Shown: piece by piece, positions 8,679 to 16,548 of the stretch
Position numbering within the stretch: the first letter of the stretch is position 1
How the letters are laid out: each line of letters begins with the position of its first letter
Source: Kineococcus gynurae
GTDB lineage: Bacteria; Actinomycetota; Actinomycetes; Actinomycetales; Kineococcaceae
NCBI RefSeq assembly: GCF_050871315.1
Contig: NZ_JBJLRE010000020.1
Length of the DNA stretch: 64,000 bases
Reading direction: 5' to 3' (one strand)
Position numbers and translations under genes: made by a program
Notes under the pieces: model-generated
What the model saw: the letters and a program-made list of their open reading frames with translations, nothing else
The model's database searches: none
Told to the model about the DNA's origin: nothing

Positions 8679-9405
8679 GAGAAGGGGGTGGGAGGGGGGA
8701 GGTGTGGGCGTGGTGGGCGAGGGTGCGCAGCAGGGTGCCGGGGCCGTCGAGGTCGAGCCGCGTCACCGCTCCGGTGCCGGGTTCTGGGGTCGCCGGGGTC
8801 GCCGGGGTCGCCGCACCCTCGCGAACTTCGGGGAGGCGGCGGCCGAGGACGGCGAGGGTGTCGACGCAGCGGTACGGACCGAGGACGGCGGGGCTGCGGC
8901 GCACGGCCGGGTCGGTGAGGTCGAGGTCCTCGACCAGCAGCGGTCGCCCGTCGCGGGTGACGTGCAGCGCCGAGCGCAAGCGACCCCCGTCCTCACCGGT
9001 CCGGCCGAGCACCAGGGTCTCCCGCAGCTCGGCGACCGCGTCACCGGTGAGCTCGACCGAGGTCGACCGGGTGACCTCGGCCCCGTCGGCGACGACGAAC
9101 GGCTCACCGGCCCAGGTCAGCGACCCGCCGTCGCCGACCCGGATCCGGGCGTGCCAGGCGGCGGGGGGACCACCGCGCTGGTCGTAGGCCACCGTCCCGG
9201 CGACGTCGCGCAGGTCGAGGGAGCAGCCCGGCCCCACCTCGACGTCGATCTCGACGGTGTCCCCGGCCAGCAGCAGGGCCCGGGCCCCGACGAGGGCCAC
9301 CCGGGCGAGCGTCGCCTCCCGGGACAGCAGTTTCGGGACCAGCAGCGCCCCGGACAGTTCGACCCGGACCCCGGACGGACTGCGGTACAGGGCGATGCGG
9401 GTCAC
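8671..9405 (-). CDS. ureD: Urease accessory protein UreD
   Basis: 244 residues. UreD (UreH) forms the UreDFG chaperone complex that delivers nickel to apo-urease. The conserved core is visible (LVPKLLSREATLARVALVGARALLLAGDTVEIDVEVG, quoted in part: the GDTVEIDVEVGPG segment, then RDVAGTVAYDQRGG). GTG at 9405 overlaps the ureG stop by 4 nt (GTGA) and is the natural coupled start. The C-terminus is a Pro/His/Thr-rich tail that ends with a stop codon supplied by the dispersed repeat, so the native end may have been altered by repeat insertion. Confidence 0.87.
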   Translation of the reverse strand: MTRIALYRSPSGVRVELSGALLVPKLLSREATLARVALVGARALLLAGDTVEIDVEVGPGCSLDLRDVAGTVAYDQRGGPPAAWHARIRVGDGGSLTWAGEPFVVADGAEVTRSTSVELTGDAVAELRETLVLGRTGEDGGRLRSALHVTRDGRPLLVEDLDLTDPAVRRSPAVLGPYRCVDTLAVLGRRLPEVREGAATPATPATPEPGTGAVTRLDLDGPGTLLRTLAHHAHTSPLPPPSLP

Positions 9406-10124
9406 GCGTGGGTGTGCGGGTGGTCGTGCTCGTGGGTGTGGGAGGTACCGTCGGCGTGGAAGTGCGGAGCCATCGGGCCCGGGTCGGACGGTTCGTGACG
9501 TCCACCGCGGAACTCGGCCAGGACCCCGCGCAGCCACCCGGTGAGGTCGGCGATCGAGGCCTCGTCGGTGCGCGACAGCGCGACGACCGGGCGTCCCCCG
9601 CGGGCCGCCGTGGCGTCGGCGCGCATCCGCTCGACGTCCACCCCGACGTAGGGGCCGAGGTCGGTCTTGTTGACCACCAGCAGGTCGGCCCGGGCGATCC
9701 CCGGTCCCCCCTTGCGGGCCACGTCCCCGCCGCCGGCGACGTCGAGGACGAAGATCTGGGCGTCGACCAGGGCCGGGGAGAACGTCGCGGTGAGGTTGTC
9801 CCCGCCGGACTCCACCAGGACCAGGTCCAGCGGGTCGAAGTCGGCCTCGAGGTCCTCGACCGCGAGGAGGTTCATCGTCACGTCGTCGCGGATGGCGGTG
9901 TGCGGGCAGGCCCCCGTCTCCACGGCCCGGATGCGTTCCGGTTCCAGGACCCCCGCCGAGCGCAGGAACCGCGCGTCCTCGTCGGTGTAGATGTCGTTGG
10001 TGACGACGCCGATCCGGAGTTCTTCGCGCAGCCGCGAGCAGAGCAGGGCGATGAGGGAACTCTTCCCCGTGCCGACCGGGCCGGCGACGCCGAGGCGGAA
10101 CGAACGGGTGGGGTTCTCAGGCAT
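9402..10124 (-). CDS. ureG: Urease accessory GTPase UreG
   Basis: 240 residues. UreG hydrolyses GTP to drive nickel insertion into urease. It has the P-loop GPVGTGKSS (residues 15-23), the nickel-binding CPH of GACPHTAIRDD, ESGGDNLTATFSP and the NKTDL guanine motif. Unusually the His-rich stretch is at the C-terminus (HTHEHDHPHTHA), whereas histidine-rich UreG proteins usually carry it at the N-terminus. No ureE is present, so this tail may store or hand over nickel. It overlaps ureF by 8 nt and ureD by 4 nt. Confidence 0.95.
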   Translation of the reverse strand: MPENPTRSFRLGVAGPVGTGKSSLIALLCSRLREELRIGVVTNDIYTDEDARFLRSAGVLEPERIRAVETGACPHTAIRDDVTMNLLAVEDLEADFDPLDLVLVESGGDNLTATFSPALVDAQIFVLDVAGGGDVARKGGPGIARADLLVVNKTDLGPYVGVDVERMRADATAARGGRPVVALSRTDEASIADLTGWLRGVLAEFRGGRHEPSDPGPMAPHFHADGTSHTHEHDHPHTHA

Positions 10125-10776
10125 GGAACAACCTCTGGTCGGTGCGGGTGTGCAGGAGGGAGAACTCCTCGAGCAACGGTGCGGAGGACGCGGGGATCTG
10201 CTCGGGGTCGGTGAGCCGGGCCAGACGCGGGACCAGGGCCTCGATGCGGTCGTGCGTCTGCAGGGTCCAGCGGGCGGCCTCGACCGGGTCGGCCGGGTCG
10301 AGTTTCAGGGCCGCCGCGGTGACGGTCGCGACGTCGTCGTGGGCGACGAGACGGACGAGGCGCGCCGCGTCCAACCCGGCCAGGGCGGCCAGCACGCCCA
10401 GCACGACCGGGCGGGCGGGTTCGCGGCCGAGCGCGGCCCAGAGCGGGTCCGGCCACAACCGGCTCGCCATCCGGAGGTAGCCCCGGCCCTGCACCCGGGC
10501 CGCGGCCCGCAGCGGGGCGCTCGGCGTCCGGGCGGCCCAGGCCTCCTCCACCGCGGGCAACCCCACGGGGTCACCCAGCCCGCGCGACCGCGCGACCACC
10601 GCGGTTCCGGCGTCGACCGGGACGCAGGTCGCCAACCGCCCGACGAGGAACCGCGGGACGTCCGCCGCACGGAGACCGCCGTGGGTCATGGCCGGTTCCA
10701 GGCCCCCGGACTGGGTGTGCGCCCCGACCGGCAACCGGGCGTCGGCCAGCAGGGCGAGCAGCAGGTCGGCCGCCAT
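10117..10776 (-). CDS. ureF: Urease accessory protein UreF
   Basis: 219 residues, almost entirely helical and Ala/Leu-rich, with the UreF opening LLLALLADARLPVGAHTQSG followed by LEPAMTHGGL. UreF bridges UreD and UreG in the activation complex and gates nickel transfer. ATG at 10776 shares one base with the ureC stop (TGATG). The end overlaps the ureG start by 8 nt. The family is poorly conserved, but position between ureC and ureG settles the call. Confidence 0.92.
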   Translation of the reverse strand: MAADLLLALLADARLPVGAHTQSGGLEPAMTHGGLRAADVPRFLVGRLATCVPVDAGTAVVARSRGLGDPVGLPAVEEAWAARTPSAPLRAAARVQGRGYLRMASRLWPDPLWAALGREPARPVVLGVLAALAGLDAARLVRLVAHDDVATVTAAALKLDPADPVEAARWTLQTHDRIEALVPRLARLTDPEQIPASSAPLLEEFSLLHTRTDQRLFHA

Positions 10777-12479
10777 CAGAACAGCTGGTACAGCTGGGCC
10801 AGGGGCAGTTCCTCGGCCGGGGCGGGGACCACCGGTTCCCCGTCGATGGTGATGGCGAACGTCTCCGGGTCCACCGCGATCGCGGGCAGGGCGGAGTTGT
10901 GCACCATGTCGGCCTTGCCGACCGCCCGGGTGTCGGCGACCGCGTGCAGTTGTCGGCGCAGGCCCAACCGGTCGGCCAGTCCGTCCGCGATCGCGGCGGG
11001 GGAGACGAACGACACCGAGACGTCGGCCCCGTTCGGGTGCATCAGGGCCGGCCGCAGCAGCACCGGCTGCGGGGTGGGGATGGACGCGTTCGGGTCGCCC
11101 AGCGCGCCGAGCACGAGCGATCCGCCCTTCATGACCACCGCGGGGCGGACCCCGAAGAACATGGGTTCCCAGAGGACCAGGTCGGCGAGCTTCCCGATCT
11201 CCACCGACCCCACGAGGGAGTCGATGCCGTGGGCGATCGCCGGGTTGATCGTGTACTTGGCGACGTAGCGCCGGGCCCGCTCGTTGTCGGCCGGGAACGT
11301 CCCGCCGAGGGGACCGCGGCGGGCCTTCATGACGTGCGCGACCTGCCAGGTCCGGGTGATCACCTCGCCGATCCGGCCCATCGCCTGCGCGTCGGAACTG
11401 GTGATGGAGAGGGCCCCGAGGTCGTGCAGGACGTCCTCGGCCGCGATGGTCGTGGCCCGGATGCGGGACTCGGCGAAGGCCAGGTCCTCGGGGACCGCCG
11501 GGTTGAGGTGGTGGCAGACGATGAGCATGTCGAGGTGCTCGGGCACGGTGTTCACCGTGTGCGGCAGCGTCGGGTTCGTCGAACCGGGGATCACGTTGGG
11601 CAGCCCGGCCACGGTGATGATGTCCGGCGCGTGCCCGCCACCGGCGCCCTCGGTGTGGAACGCGTGGATCGAGCGTCCGCCGATCGCGGCGATCGTGGAA
11701 TCCACGTAACCGGCCTCGTTCAGCGAGTCCGAGTGCAGGGCCACCTGCAACCCGAACTCGTCGGCGGCGCGCAGGGCCGCGTCGATGGCCGCGGGGGTCG
11801 AACCCCAGTCCTCGTGGACCTTGTACCCACCGGCCCCGCCGAGGGCCTGCTCGGCCAGGCCCGCGGCACTCACGGTGTTCCCCTTGCCCAGCAGCAGGAC
11901 GTTCACCGGGAGGGCGTCGAGCGCGCGGTGGGCCTGGGCCAGGTGCCAGGGACCGGGGGTGACGGTGGTCGCCTTGGTGCCCTCGCTGGGGCCCGTCCCG
12001 CCGCCGGCGATCGTGGTCAGCCCGGCGGCCAGCGCCTCGTGGACCTGGCTGGGGGAGATGAGGTGGACGTGGGTGTCGATGCCGCCCGCGGTGAGGATGC
12101 GGCCCTCGCCGCTGATGACGTCGGTGCCCGGCCCGATCCGCAGGGCCGGGTCGACCCCGTCGGCCACGTCGGGGTTGCCGGCCCGGCCGATCCCGCAGAT
12201 GCGACCTTCGCGCACGCCGACGTCGGCGCGGTAGATCCCGGTGTGGTCCAGGACGACGACGTTGGTGACGACGGTGTCCGGGGCCCCCTCCGCGCGGGTG
12301 GTGACGCCCTGGGCCATGGACTCCCGGATCGACTTGCCGCCCCCGAACACCGCCTCCTCCCCGCCGACGGTGAGGTCGTGCTCGACCTCGATCCACAGGT
12401 CGGTGTCGCCGAGCCGGATCTGGTCGCCCGTGGTGGGGCCGTAGAGCGCGGCGTAGGCGCGGCGGTCGATCTCAACCAT
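10776..12479 (-). CDS. ureC: Urease alpha (catalytic) subunit
   Basis: 567 residues, full length. Urease hydrolyses urea to ammonia and carbamate at a dinickel site. The ligands are all present: DTHVHL near residue 137, the lysine to be carbamylated in GYKVHEDWGS near 219, histidines in VALHSDSLN and HAFHTEGAGGGHAPDI, the flap CHHLNP near 322, and the Asp in SDAQAMGRIGEV near 362. It overlaps ureB by 8 nt. The product of the upstream ureohydrolase would be its substrate. Confidence 0.97.
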   Translation of the reverse strand: MVEIDRRAYAALYGPTTGDQIRLGDTDLWIEVEHDLTVGGEEAVFGGGKSIRESMAQGVTTRAEGAPDTVVTNVVVLDHTGIYRADVGVREGRICGIGRAGNPDVADGVDPALRIGPGTDVISGEGRILTAGGIDTHVHLISPSQVHEALAAGLTTIAGGGTGPSEGTKATTVTPGPWHLAQAHRALDALPVNVLLLGKGNTVSAAGLAEQALGGAGGYKVHEDWGSTPAAIDAALRAADEFGLQVALHSDSLNEAGYVDSTIAAIGGRSIHAFHTEGAGGGHAPDIITVAGLPNVIPGSTNPTLPHTVNTVPEHLDMLIVCHHLNPAVPEDLAFAESRIRATTIAAEDVLHDLGALSITSSDAQAMGRIGEVITRTWQVAHVMKARRGPLGGTFPADNERARRYVAKYTINPAIAHGIDSLVGSVEIGKLADLVLWEPMFFGVRPAVVMKGGSLVLGALGDPNASIPTPQPVLLRPALMHPNGADVSVSFVSPAAIADGLADRLGLRRQLHAVADTRAVGKADMVHNSALPAIAVDPETFAITIDGEPVVPAPAEELPLAQLYQLF

Positions 12480-12816
12480 CGAGGCGGCCCTCCTCGGGGC
12501 GGATGCGGAGGCCGGGGACCCGTCGGCGCCCGCGCAGGGCGACCGCGGCGACGCGACGCGACACCCCGGGTTCGAAGCGCACCGACGTGCCCGAGGGGAC
12601 GTCCAGGCGGAACCCGCGCGCGGCGGCCCGGTCGAAGGCCAGGGCCGGGTTGGCGTCGGGCAGGTGCAGGTGCGAACCGATCTGCACGGGACGGTCCCCG
12701 GTGTTCTCGACGACGAGCTCGAGACGCTCCGCCGGCGTCCGGTCGCCGTTCAGGACGATCGTGCCCGGCGCCACGCGGATCGCCCCCGGGCCCTCGCCGC
12801 CGACGCCGGCGCTCAT
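12472..12816 (-). CDS. ureB: Urease beta subunit
   Basis: 114 residues, a structural urease subunit. The UreB motifs are ENTGDRPVQIGSHLHLPDAN and LDVPSGTSVRFEPG. The N-terminus is Gly-rich. Its ATG overlaps the ureA stop by 4 nt (ATGA), and its end overlaps ureC by 8 nt, giving tight stoichiometric coupling of the three subunits. Confidence 0.96.
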   Translation of the reverse strand: MSAGVGGEGPGAIRVAPGTIVLNGDRTPAERLELVVENTGDRPVQIGSHLHLPDANPALAFDRAAARGFRLDVPSGTSVRFEPGVSRRVAAVALRGRRRVPGLRIRPEEGRLDG

Positions 12817-13133
12817 GCCTCCCCCTCGGGGTCCTGGATCGGGTGGTGCAGGGTGACGAGCTTGCGCCCGTCGGGGAACGTGGCCTCGACCTGCACGTCG
12901 GCCAGCATGTCGGCGACCCCGGGCATGACCTGGTCGGTGGTGAGGACGCGGCGACCGGCGTCCATGAGGTCCAGCACCCGGGCCCCCTCCCGGGCCCGCT
13001 CGACCACCCAGGTGGAGAGCAGGGCCACCGCCTCGGGGTGGTTGAGCCGCACCCCGCGGGCCAGGCGGTCGCGGGCGACCATGCCCGCGACCGCCAGCAG
13101 GAGTTTCTCGGTGTCCGCCGGACCGATGTGCAC
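12813..13133 (-). CDS. ureA: Urease gamma subunit
   Basis: 106 residues, the small structural subunit. Conserved features are the start MHIGPADTEKLLLAVAGMVA, RGVRLNHPEAVALLS, then VMPGVADMLADVQVEATFPDG. It begins 29 nt after the NCS1 permease stop, so the permease and ureABCFGD are probably one operon. Confidence 0.96.
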   Translation of the reverse strand: MHIGPADTEKLLLAVAGMVARDRLARGVRLNHPEAVALLSTWVVERAREGARVLDLMDAGRRVLTTDQVMPGVADMLADVQVEATFPDGRKLVTLHHPIQDPEGEA

Positions 13134-13162
13134 CGTGCGGATCTCCTCTCAGGTCCCGGCCG

Positions 13163-14836
13163 TCACGCCTGTGCGGGCAGCACGTGGTCGGAGACCTTAT
13201 CCGTCGAGAGGCAGAGCGAACAGACGACGTCGTCGTGGGTCTCGCAGCGGGCGACGTCGGGGCGCTCGTAGTCCTGACGGCAGACGTGGCAGGTCAGGAC
13301 GACGCCCGAGGGGTTCCCGTGCTCGTCGGTCATCGGCAGGTCCAGGCCGTCGTCGGTGCGCCGCAGGTAGTACCTGCCCTCGGTCGCGATCGCGATGACC
13401 GGGGGCAGGACGACCGCCAGGACGATGGCGACCACGGGGGAGTACGGCTGGATGGCGGGACCGAACGCTCCGAAGAACACCGCGATCGAGGCTCCGGCCG
13501 AGACCAGGACCGAGACGAAGCCCACCGGGTTGACCGCGTAGAGCATCCCGCGGCGGAACTCCGGACGCATGGGCGAGATCTTCAGCAGGTGCTTGTTCAC
13601 CACGATGTCGGTGGCGACGACGCAGACCCAGGCCATGGCGCAGTTGGCGTAGAACCCGAGAATCGTGTTGAGGAAGTCGAACATGTTGAGCTCCATCAGC
13701 GCCAGGGCGATGAGGAGGTTGACGATGACGAAGACCATGCGGCCGGGGTAGCGCTTGGTGACCCGGGTGAAGGAGTTCGTCCAGGCCAGCGAGCCGGAGT
13801 AGGCGTTGGTGACGTTGATCTTGATCTGGCTGATGACCACCAGGATCACCGCCAGGGTCATGGCCAGCCAGCCCGGCATCATCTCCTGGTACACGCCGAG
13901 GAACTGGTGCACCGGTTCGTTCGCGGTGGCCGAGGCGAGCGGGTCGGCGCTGGCGATGAGGTACACGGCGATGAAGAGGCCGACCGCCTGCTTGACGGCC
14001 CCGAAGACGACCCAGCCCGGGCCGGCGGTGATGACGGCGGTCCACCAGCGGCGACTGTTCTCCGGGGTGCGGGGCGGCATGAACCGCAGGTAGTCGATCT
14101 GCTCGGCGATCTGGGCCATGAGCGAGAGGCACACCCCGGCGGCGAGCAGGGCGGAGGACATCGAGAGGGAACTCCCGGAACCGTCGGCACCGGTGTAGGC
14201 GAAGAACTCGCTCACCGAGCTCGGGTTCGCCCACACCAGGTAGACGAAGGGGATCACCATGAGGACCAGCCAGAGCGGCGTGGTCCACACCTGCAGCTTG
14301 GACAGGGCGGCCATGCCGTAGATGACCAGCGGGATGACCAGGATCGTGGAGATCGCGTACCCGAGCCAGACCGGGATCCCCAGACCGAGTTCCAGGCCCT
14401 GGGCCATGATCGAACCCTCGAGGGCGAAGAAGATGAACGTGAACGACGCGAAGATGACGTTGGTGACGACGGACCCGTAGTACCCGAACCCGGAACCCCG
14501 GGTGATGAGGTCGAGGTCGACGTTGTAGCGGGCGGCGTAGTAGGCCAGCGGGAAACCGCTGAGGAAGATGATGACCGCGGCGATCCCGATGCCCAGCAGC
14601 GCGTTCGTGGTCCCGTGGGCGATGCCGATGTTGGCGCCGATGGCGAAGTCGGCCAGGTAGGCGATCCCACCCAGGGCCGAGGTGGCGACGACCCCGGGTG
14701 CCCAGCGCCGGTAGTGCCGGGGGGCGAAGCGGAGGGTGTAGTCCTCGAGGGTTTCGCTGGTCGCGGCGCTGACGTGCAGGCCGGGGGCGAGGCTGTCGCC
14801 GGCGGGTGGCGTCGCGCCGGGGGCGGGGGTGCTCAT
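13163..14836 (-). CDS. NCS1-family permease with C-terminal Cys/His tail
   Basis: 557 residues with about 12 membrane segments of the nucleobase:cation symporter-1 family (LRFAPRHYRRWAPGVVATSA; ISQIKINVTNAYSGSLAWTN; LGFYANCAMAWVCVVATDIV). NCS1 carriers take up nucleobases, allantoin, hydantoins or thiamine. The cytosolic tail (about residues 510-557) contains CHVC, then CETH, then CSLC, a C2-CH-C2 pattern typical of zinc binding and not part of the NCS1 core. ATG at 14836 is preferred over a GTG at 14884 that lies in the operator. As the first gene ahead of ureABCFGD it probably imports urea or a urea-yielding compound, which is inference. Confidence 0.85.
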   Translation of the reverse strand: MSTPAPGATPPAGDSLAPGLHVSAATSETLEDYTLRFAPRHYRRWAPGVVATSALGGIAYLADFAIGANIGIAHGTTNALLGIGIAAVIIFLSGFPLAYYAARYNVDLDLITRGSGFGYYGSVVTNVIFASFTFIFFALEGSIMAQGLELGLGIPVWLGYAISTILVIPLVIYGMAALSKLQVWTTPLWLVLMVIPFVYLVWANPSSVSEFFAYTGADGSGSSLSMSSALLAAGVCLSLMAQIAEQIDYLRFMPPRTPENSRRWWTAVITAGPGWVVFGAVKQAVGLFIAVYLIASADPLASATANEPVHQFLGVYQEMMPGWLAMTLAVILVVISQIKINVTNAYSGSLAWTNSFTRVTKRYPGRMVFVIVNLLIALALMELNMFDFLNTILGFYANCAMAWVCVVATDIVVNKHLLKISPMRPEFRRGMLYAVNPVGFVSVLVSAGASIAVFFGAFGPAIQPYSPVVAIVLAVVLPPVIAIATEGRYYLRRTDDGLDLPMTDEHGNPSGVVLTCHVCRQDYERPDVARCETHDDVVCSLCLSTDKVSDHVLPAQA

Positions 14837-14865
14837 GGCGGACCTCTCGGGGGGCGGAGGGGGAT

Positions 14866-14919
14866 TGCTTCCATCTGGAAGCACTTCGGACGCTAGGGGC
14901 GCCCGCTTCCGAGCGTCAA
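14866..14919 (-). promoter_or_regulatory. NCS1-urease promoter and operator
   Basis: On the minus strand TTGACG (14914-14919) and TAGCGT (14890-14895) are 18 bp apart. Right at the predicted start lies the inverted repeat TGCTTCCatctGGAAGCA (14866-14883), with another GGAAGC half-site within the spacer. A repressor binding there would control the whole permease-urease operon. Confidence 0.65.
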
Positions 14920-14983
14920 ACGGTTCGCGGCGGAGAGTTCCGGGATCGGCAAGATTTGACGCGCTGGAAACATCCCCGAAACG

Positions 14984-16117
14984 TCAGGGGCCCGGAGGGG
15001 TTCGGGGCGGTGTCCCCGGTCCGCTCACCCGGGCCAGGACGTCGAAGTCCACCCCGTCGGCCACCGCGATGTGCACGGGGTGCCCGGCGCGCCCCCGGTG
15101 GAGCTCCACCGTCCCGTGCGGGGAGTCCCAGGCCGCCCCGCCCAGGGCGGCCCGGACGTCGAGGACCGTCGGGACCCGGCCGCGTCCCAACCGGGCCAGC
15201 AGGTGCAGGGCCGAGTAGGTCGTCTCGGCCATGGTCCCCGGGGCGGGCGCCGCCGCGAGGGTCCCGGCCCCCGCGACCAGGTCGAACGCGTGCGCGAAAC
15301 CCCGGGAGAACTCCGCGGCCGAGGCCGACGTCAACCCCGCGAACCAGCCGGCCGAGGCGAACAACCCGCGCGTCGCCTCCGGGCCCGAGGCCAGCAGCAT
15401 CGTCTCGTCCATGAACGGGCTGAAGCGGAACAGCTCGGCATCGGCCCCGGCGGCGGCGAACGCCCGGTTGAAGCGGACCCCGTCGCTGCCCACCAGCAGC
15501 ATGACCACGCCGTCGACCCCGGCCCGGCCGATCCGGGCGACGACCTCGTCCAAGGCCGCGTCGGTCACCGTCCCCAACGGCACCCAGTGCTCGGACGACA
15601 CCTCGATCCCGCTCTCCCGCAGCACCTGTCGGGCCCGCCGCGCGGTCCGACGCGGCCACACGTAGTCGTCACCGACCAACGCCCAGCGGTGCAGCCCGAA
15701 CTCCGCCCGCAACCAGGTGAGCGCCGCGACCACCTGGTCGGCGGGCAGCTCCCCGGAGCAGAGCACGCCGTCGTGACGCTCACCGCCCTCGTAGGCCGTG
15801 GCGTAGACGTAGGGCACCCGGCCCGCCGCGACCGGCGCCACGGCCTGCCGGACGCTGGACAGGTGCCACCCGACGAGGGCGTCGACCCGGTTCTGCCGCA
15901 GCAACTCCGCGACCGTGGCGGCGACCCGTTCCGGGGCGGCGCCGGCGTCGACGTCGTGCAGCTCCACGCGCCGCCCCCCGAAACCCTGCGCGACCTCGAT
16001 CTCGGTGGCGGCGAGTTCGGCCGCCGCCCGGCAGGACAACCCGAACATGCCCGCCGGCCCCTGCCGGGGGAGCAGCAGGCCGACGCGCACGACACCCCGC
16101 GCGGGTCGTTCTGGCAT
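14984..16117 (-). CDS. AmiC/FmdD-like amide or urea binding protein without signal peptide
   Basis: 377 residues in the type I periplasmic-binding fold related to AmiC, FmdD and UrtA. Recognisable stretches are VRVGLLLPRQGPAGMFGLSC, ALVGWHLSSVRQAVAP, VPYVYATAYEGGE and ALVGDDYVWPRRTARRARQV. There is no signal peptide or lipobox, so it is probably cytosolic, like the amide sensor AmiC rather than a transport receptor. No amiR follows it. It lies just upstream of the NCS1-urease operon, which has its own promoter, and divergent from a MarR regulator. Sensing of a short amide or urea is the best guess. Confidence 0.75.
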   Translation of the reverse strand: MPERPARGVVRVGLLLPRQGPAGMFGLSCRAAAELAATEIEVAQGFGGRRVELHDVDAGAAPERVAATVAELLRQNRVDALVGWHLSSVRQAVAPVAAGRVPYVYATAYEGGERHDGVLCSGELPADQVVAALTWLRAEFGLHRWALVGDDYVWPRRTARRARQVLRESGIEVSSEHWVPLGTVTDAALDEVVARIGRAGVDGVVMLLVGSDGVRFNRAFAAAGADAELFRFSPFMDETMLLASGPEATRGLFASAGWFAGLTSASAAEFSRGFAHAFDLVAGAGTLAAAPAPGTMAETTYSALHLLARLGRGRVPTVLDVRAALGGAAWDSPHGTVELHRGRAGHPVHIAVADGVDFDVLARVSGPGTPPRTPPGP

Positions 16118-16176
16118 GCTGTGCAGATTCCCACACCCGCCGTCCCGGCGGGAGTCGGTTCCGGGGGAGGACGAGC

Positions 16177-16548
16177 GTGAGCGCAGCCGAGGTCCGCGAG
16201 CTGCTCCGGCAGGCCGCCCTGGTCTCCGCGCGGGTCTCGACCGCGCTGCAGGACAGCGGGTTGACCGTCGACCGGTGGCGGGTCCTGGCGCACGTCGCCG
16301 GCTGCGCGGAGCGGCCGCCGGCCATGTCCGAGGTCGCCGAGGAACTCGGGCTGAGCCCGGCGACGACGACCCGCACGGTCGACGCCCTCGTCGAGATCGG
16401 CGCGGTGTTCCGCGAGGTCGCCGTCGGTGACCGACGGCGGGTCGTCCTGCGTCCCTCCCGTCCCGGGATCGCCCTGCTGGCCTCCGTGGATCCTCTGGTC
16501 GCGGTGGCCGCCGCGGACGGACCCGTCGCCGCCGGACGCGGTGCCTGA
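16177..16548 (+). CDS. MarR-family transcriptional regulator
   Basis: 123 residues with a winged helix-turn-helix: TVDRWRVLAHVAGC, then MSEVAEELGLSPATTTRTVD, then a DRRRVVLRPS wing. It is short for a MarR protein because the C-terminal dimer helix is reduced. GTG at 16177 is used. It is divergent from the AmiC-like gene and overlaps the following MFS gene by 8 nt, so it probably controls that exporter and perhaps the AmiC-like gene. Confidence 0.85.
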   Translation: MSAAEVRELLRQAALVSARVSTALQDSGLTVDRWRVLAHVAGCAERPPAMSEVAEELGLSPATTTRTVDALVEIGAVFREVAVGDRRRVVLRPSRPGIALLASVDPLVAVAAADGPVAAGRGA

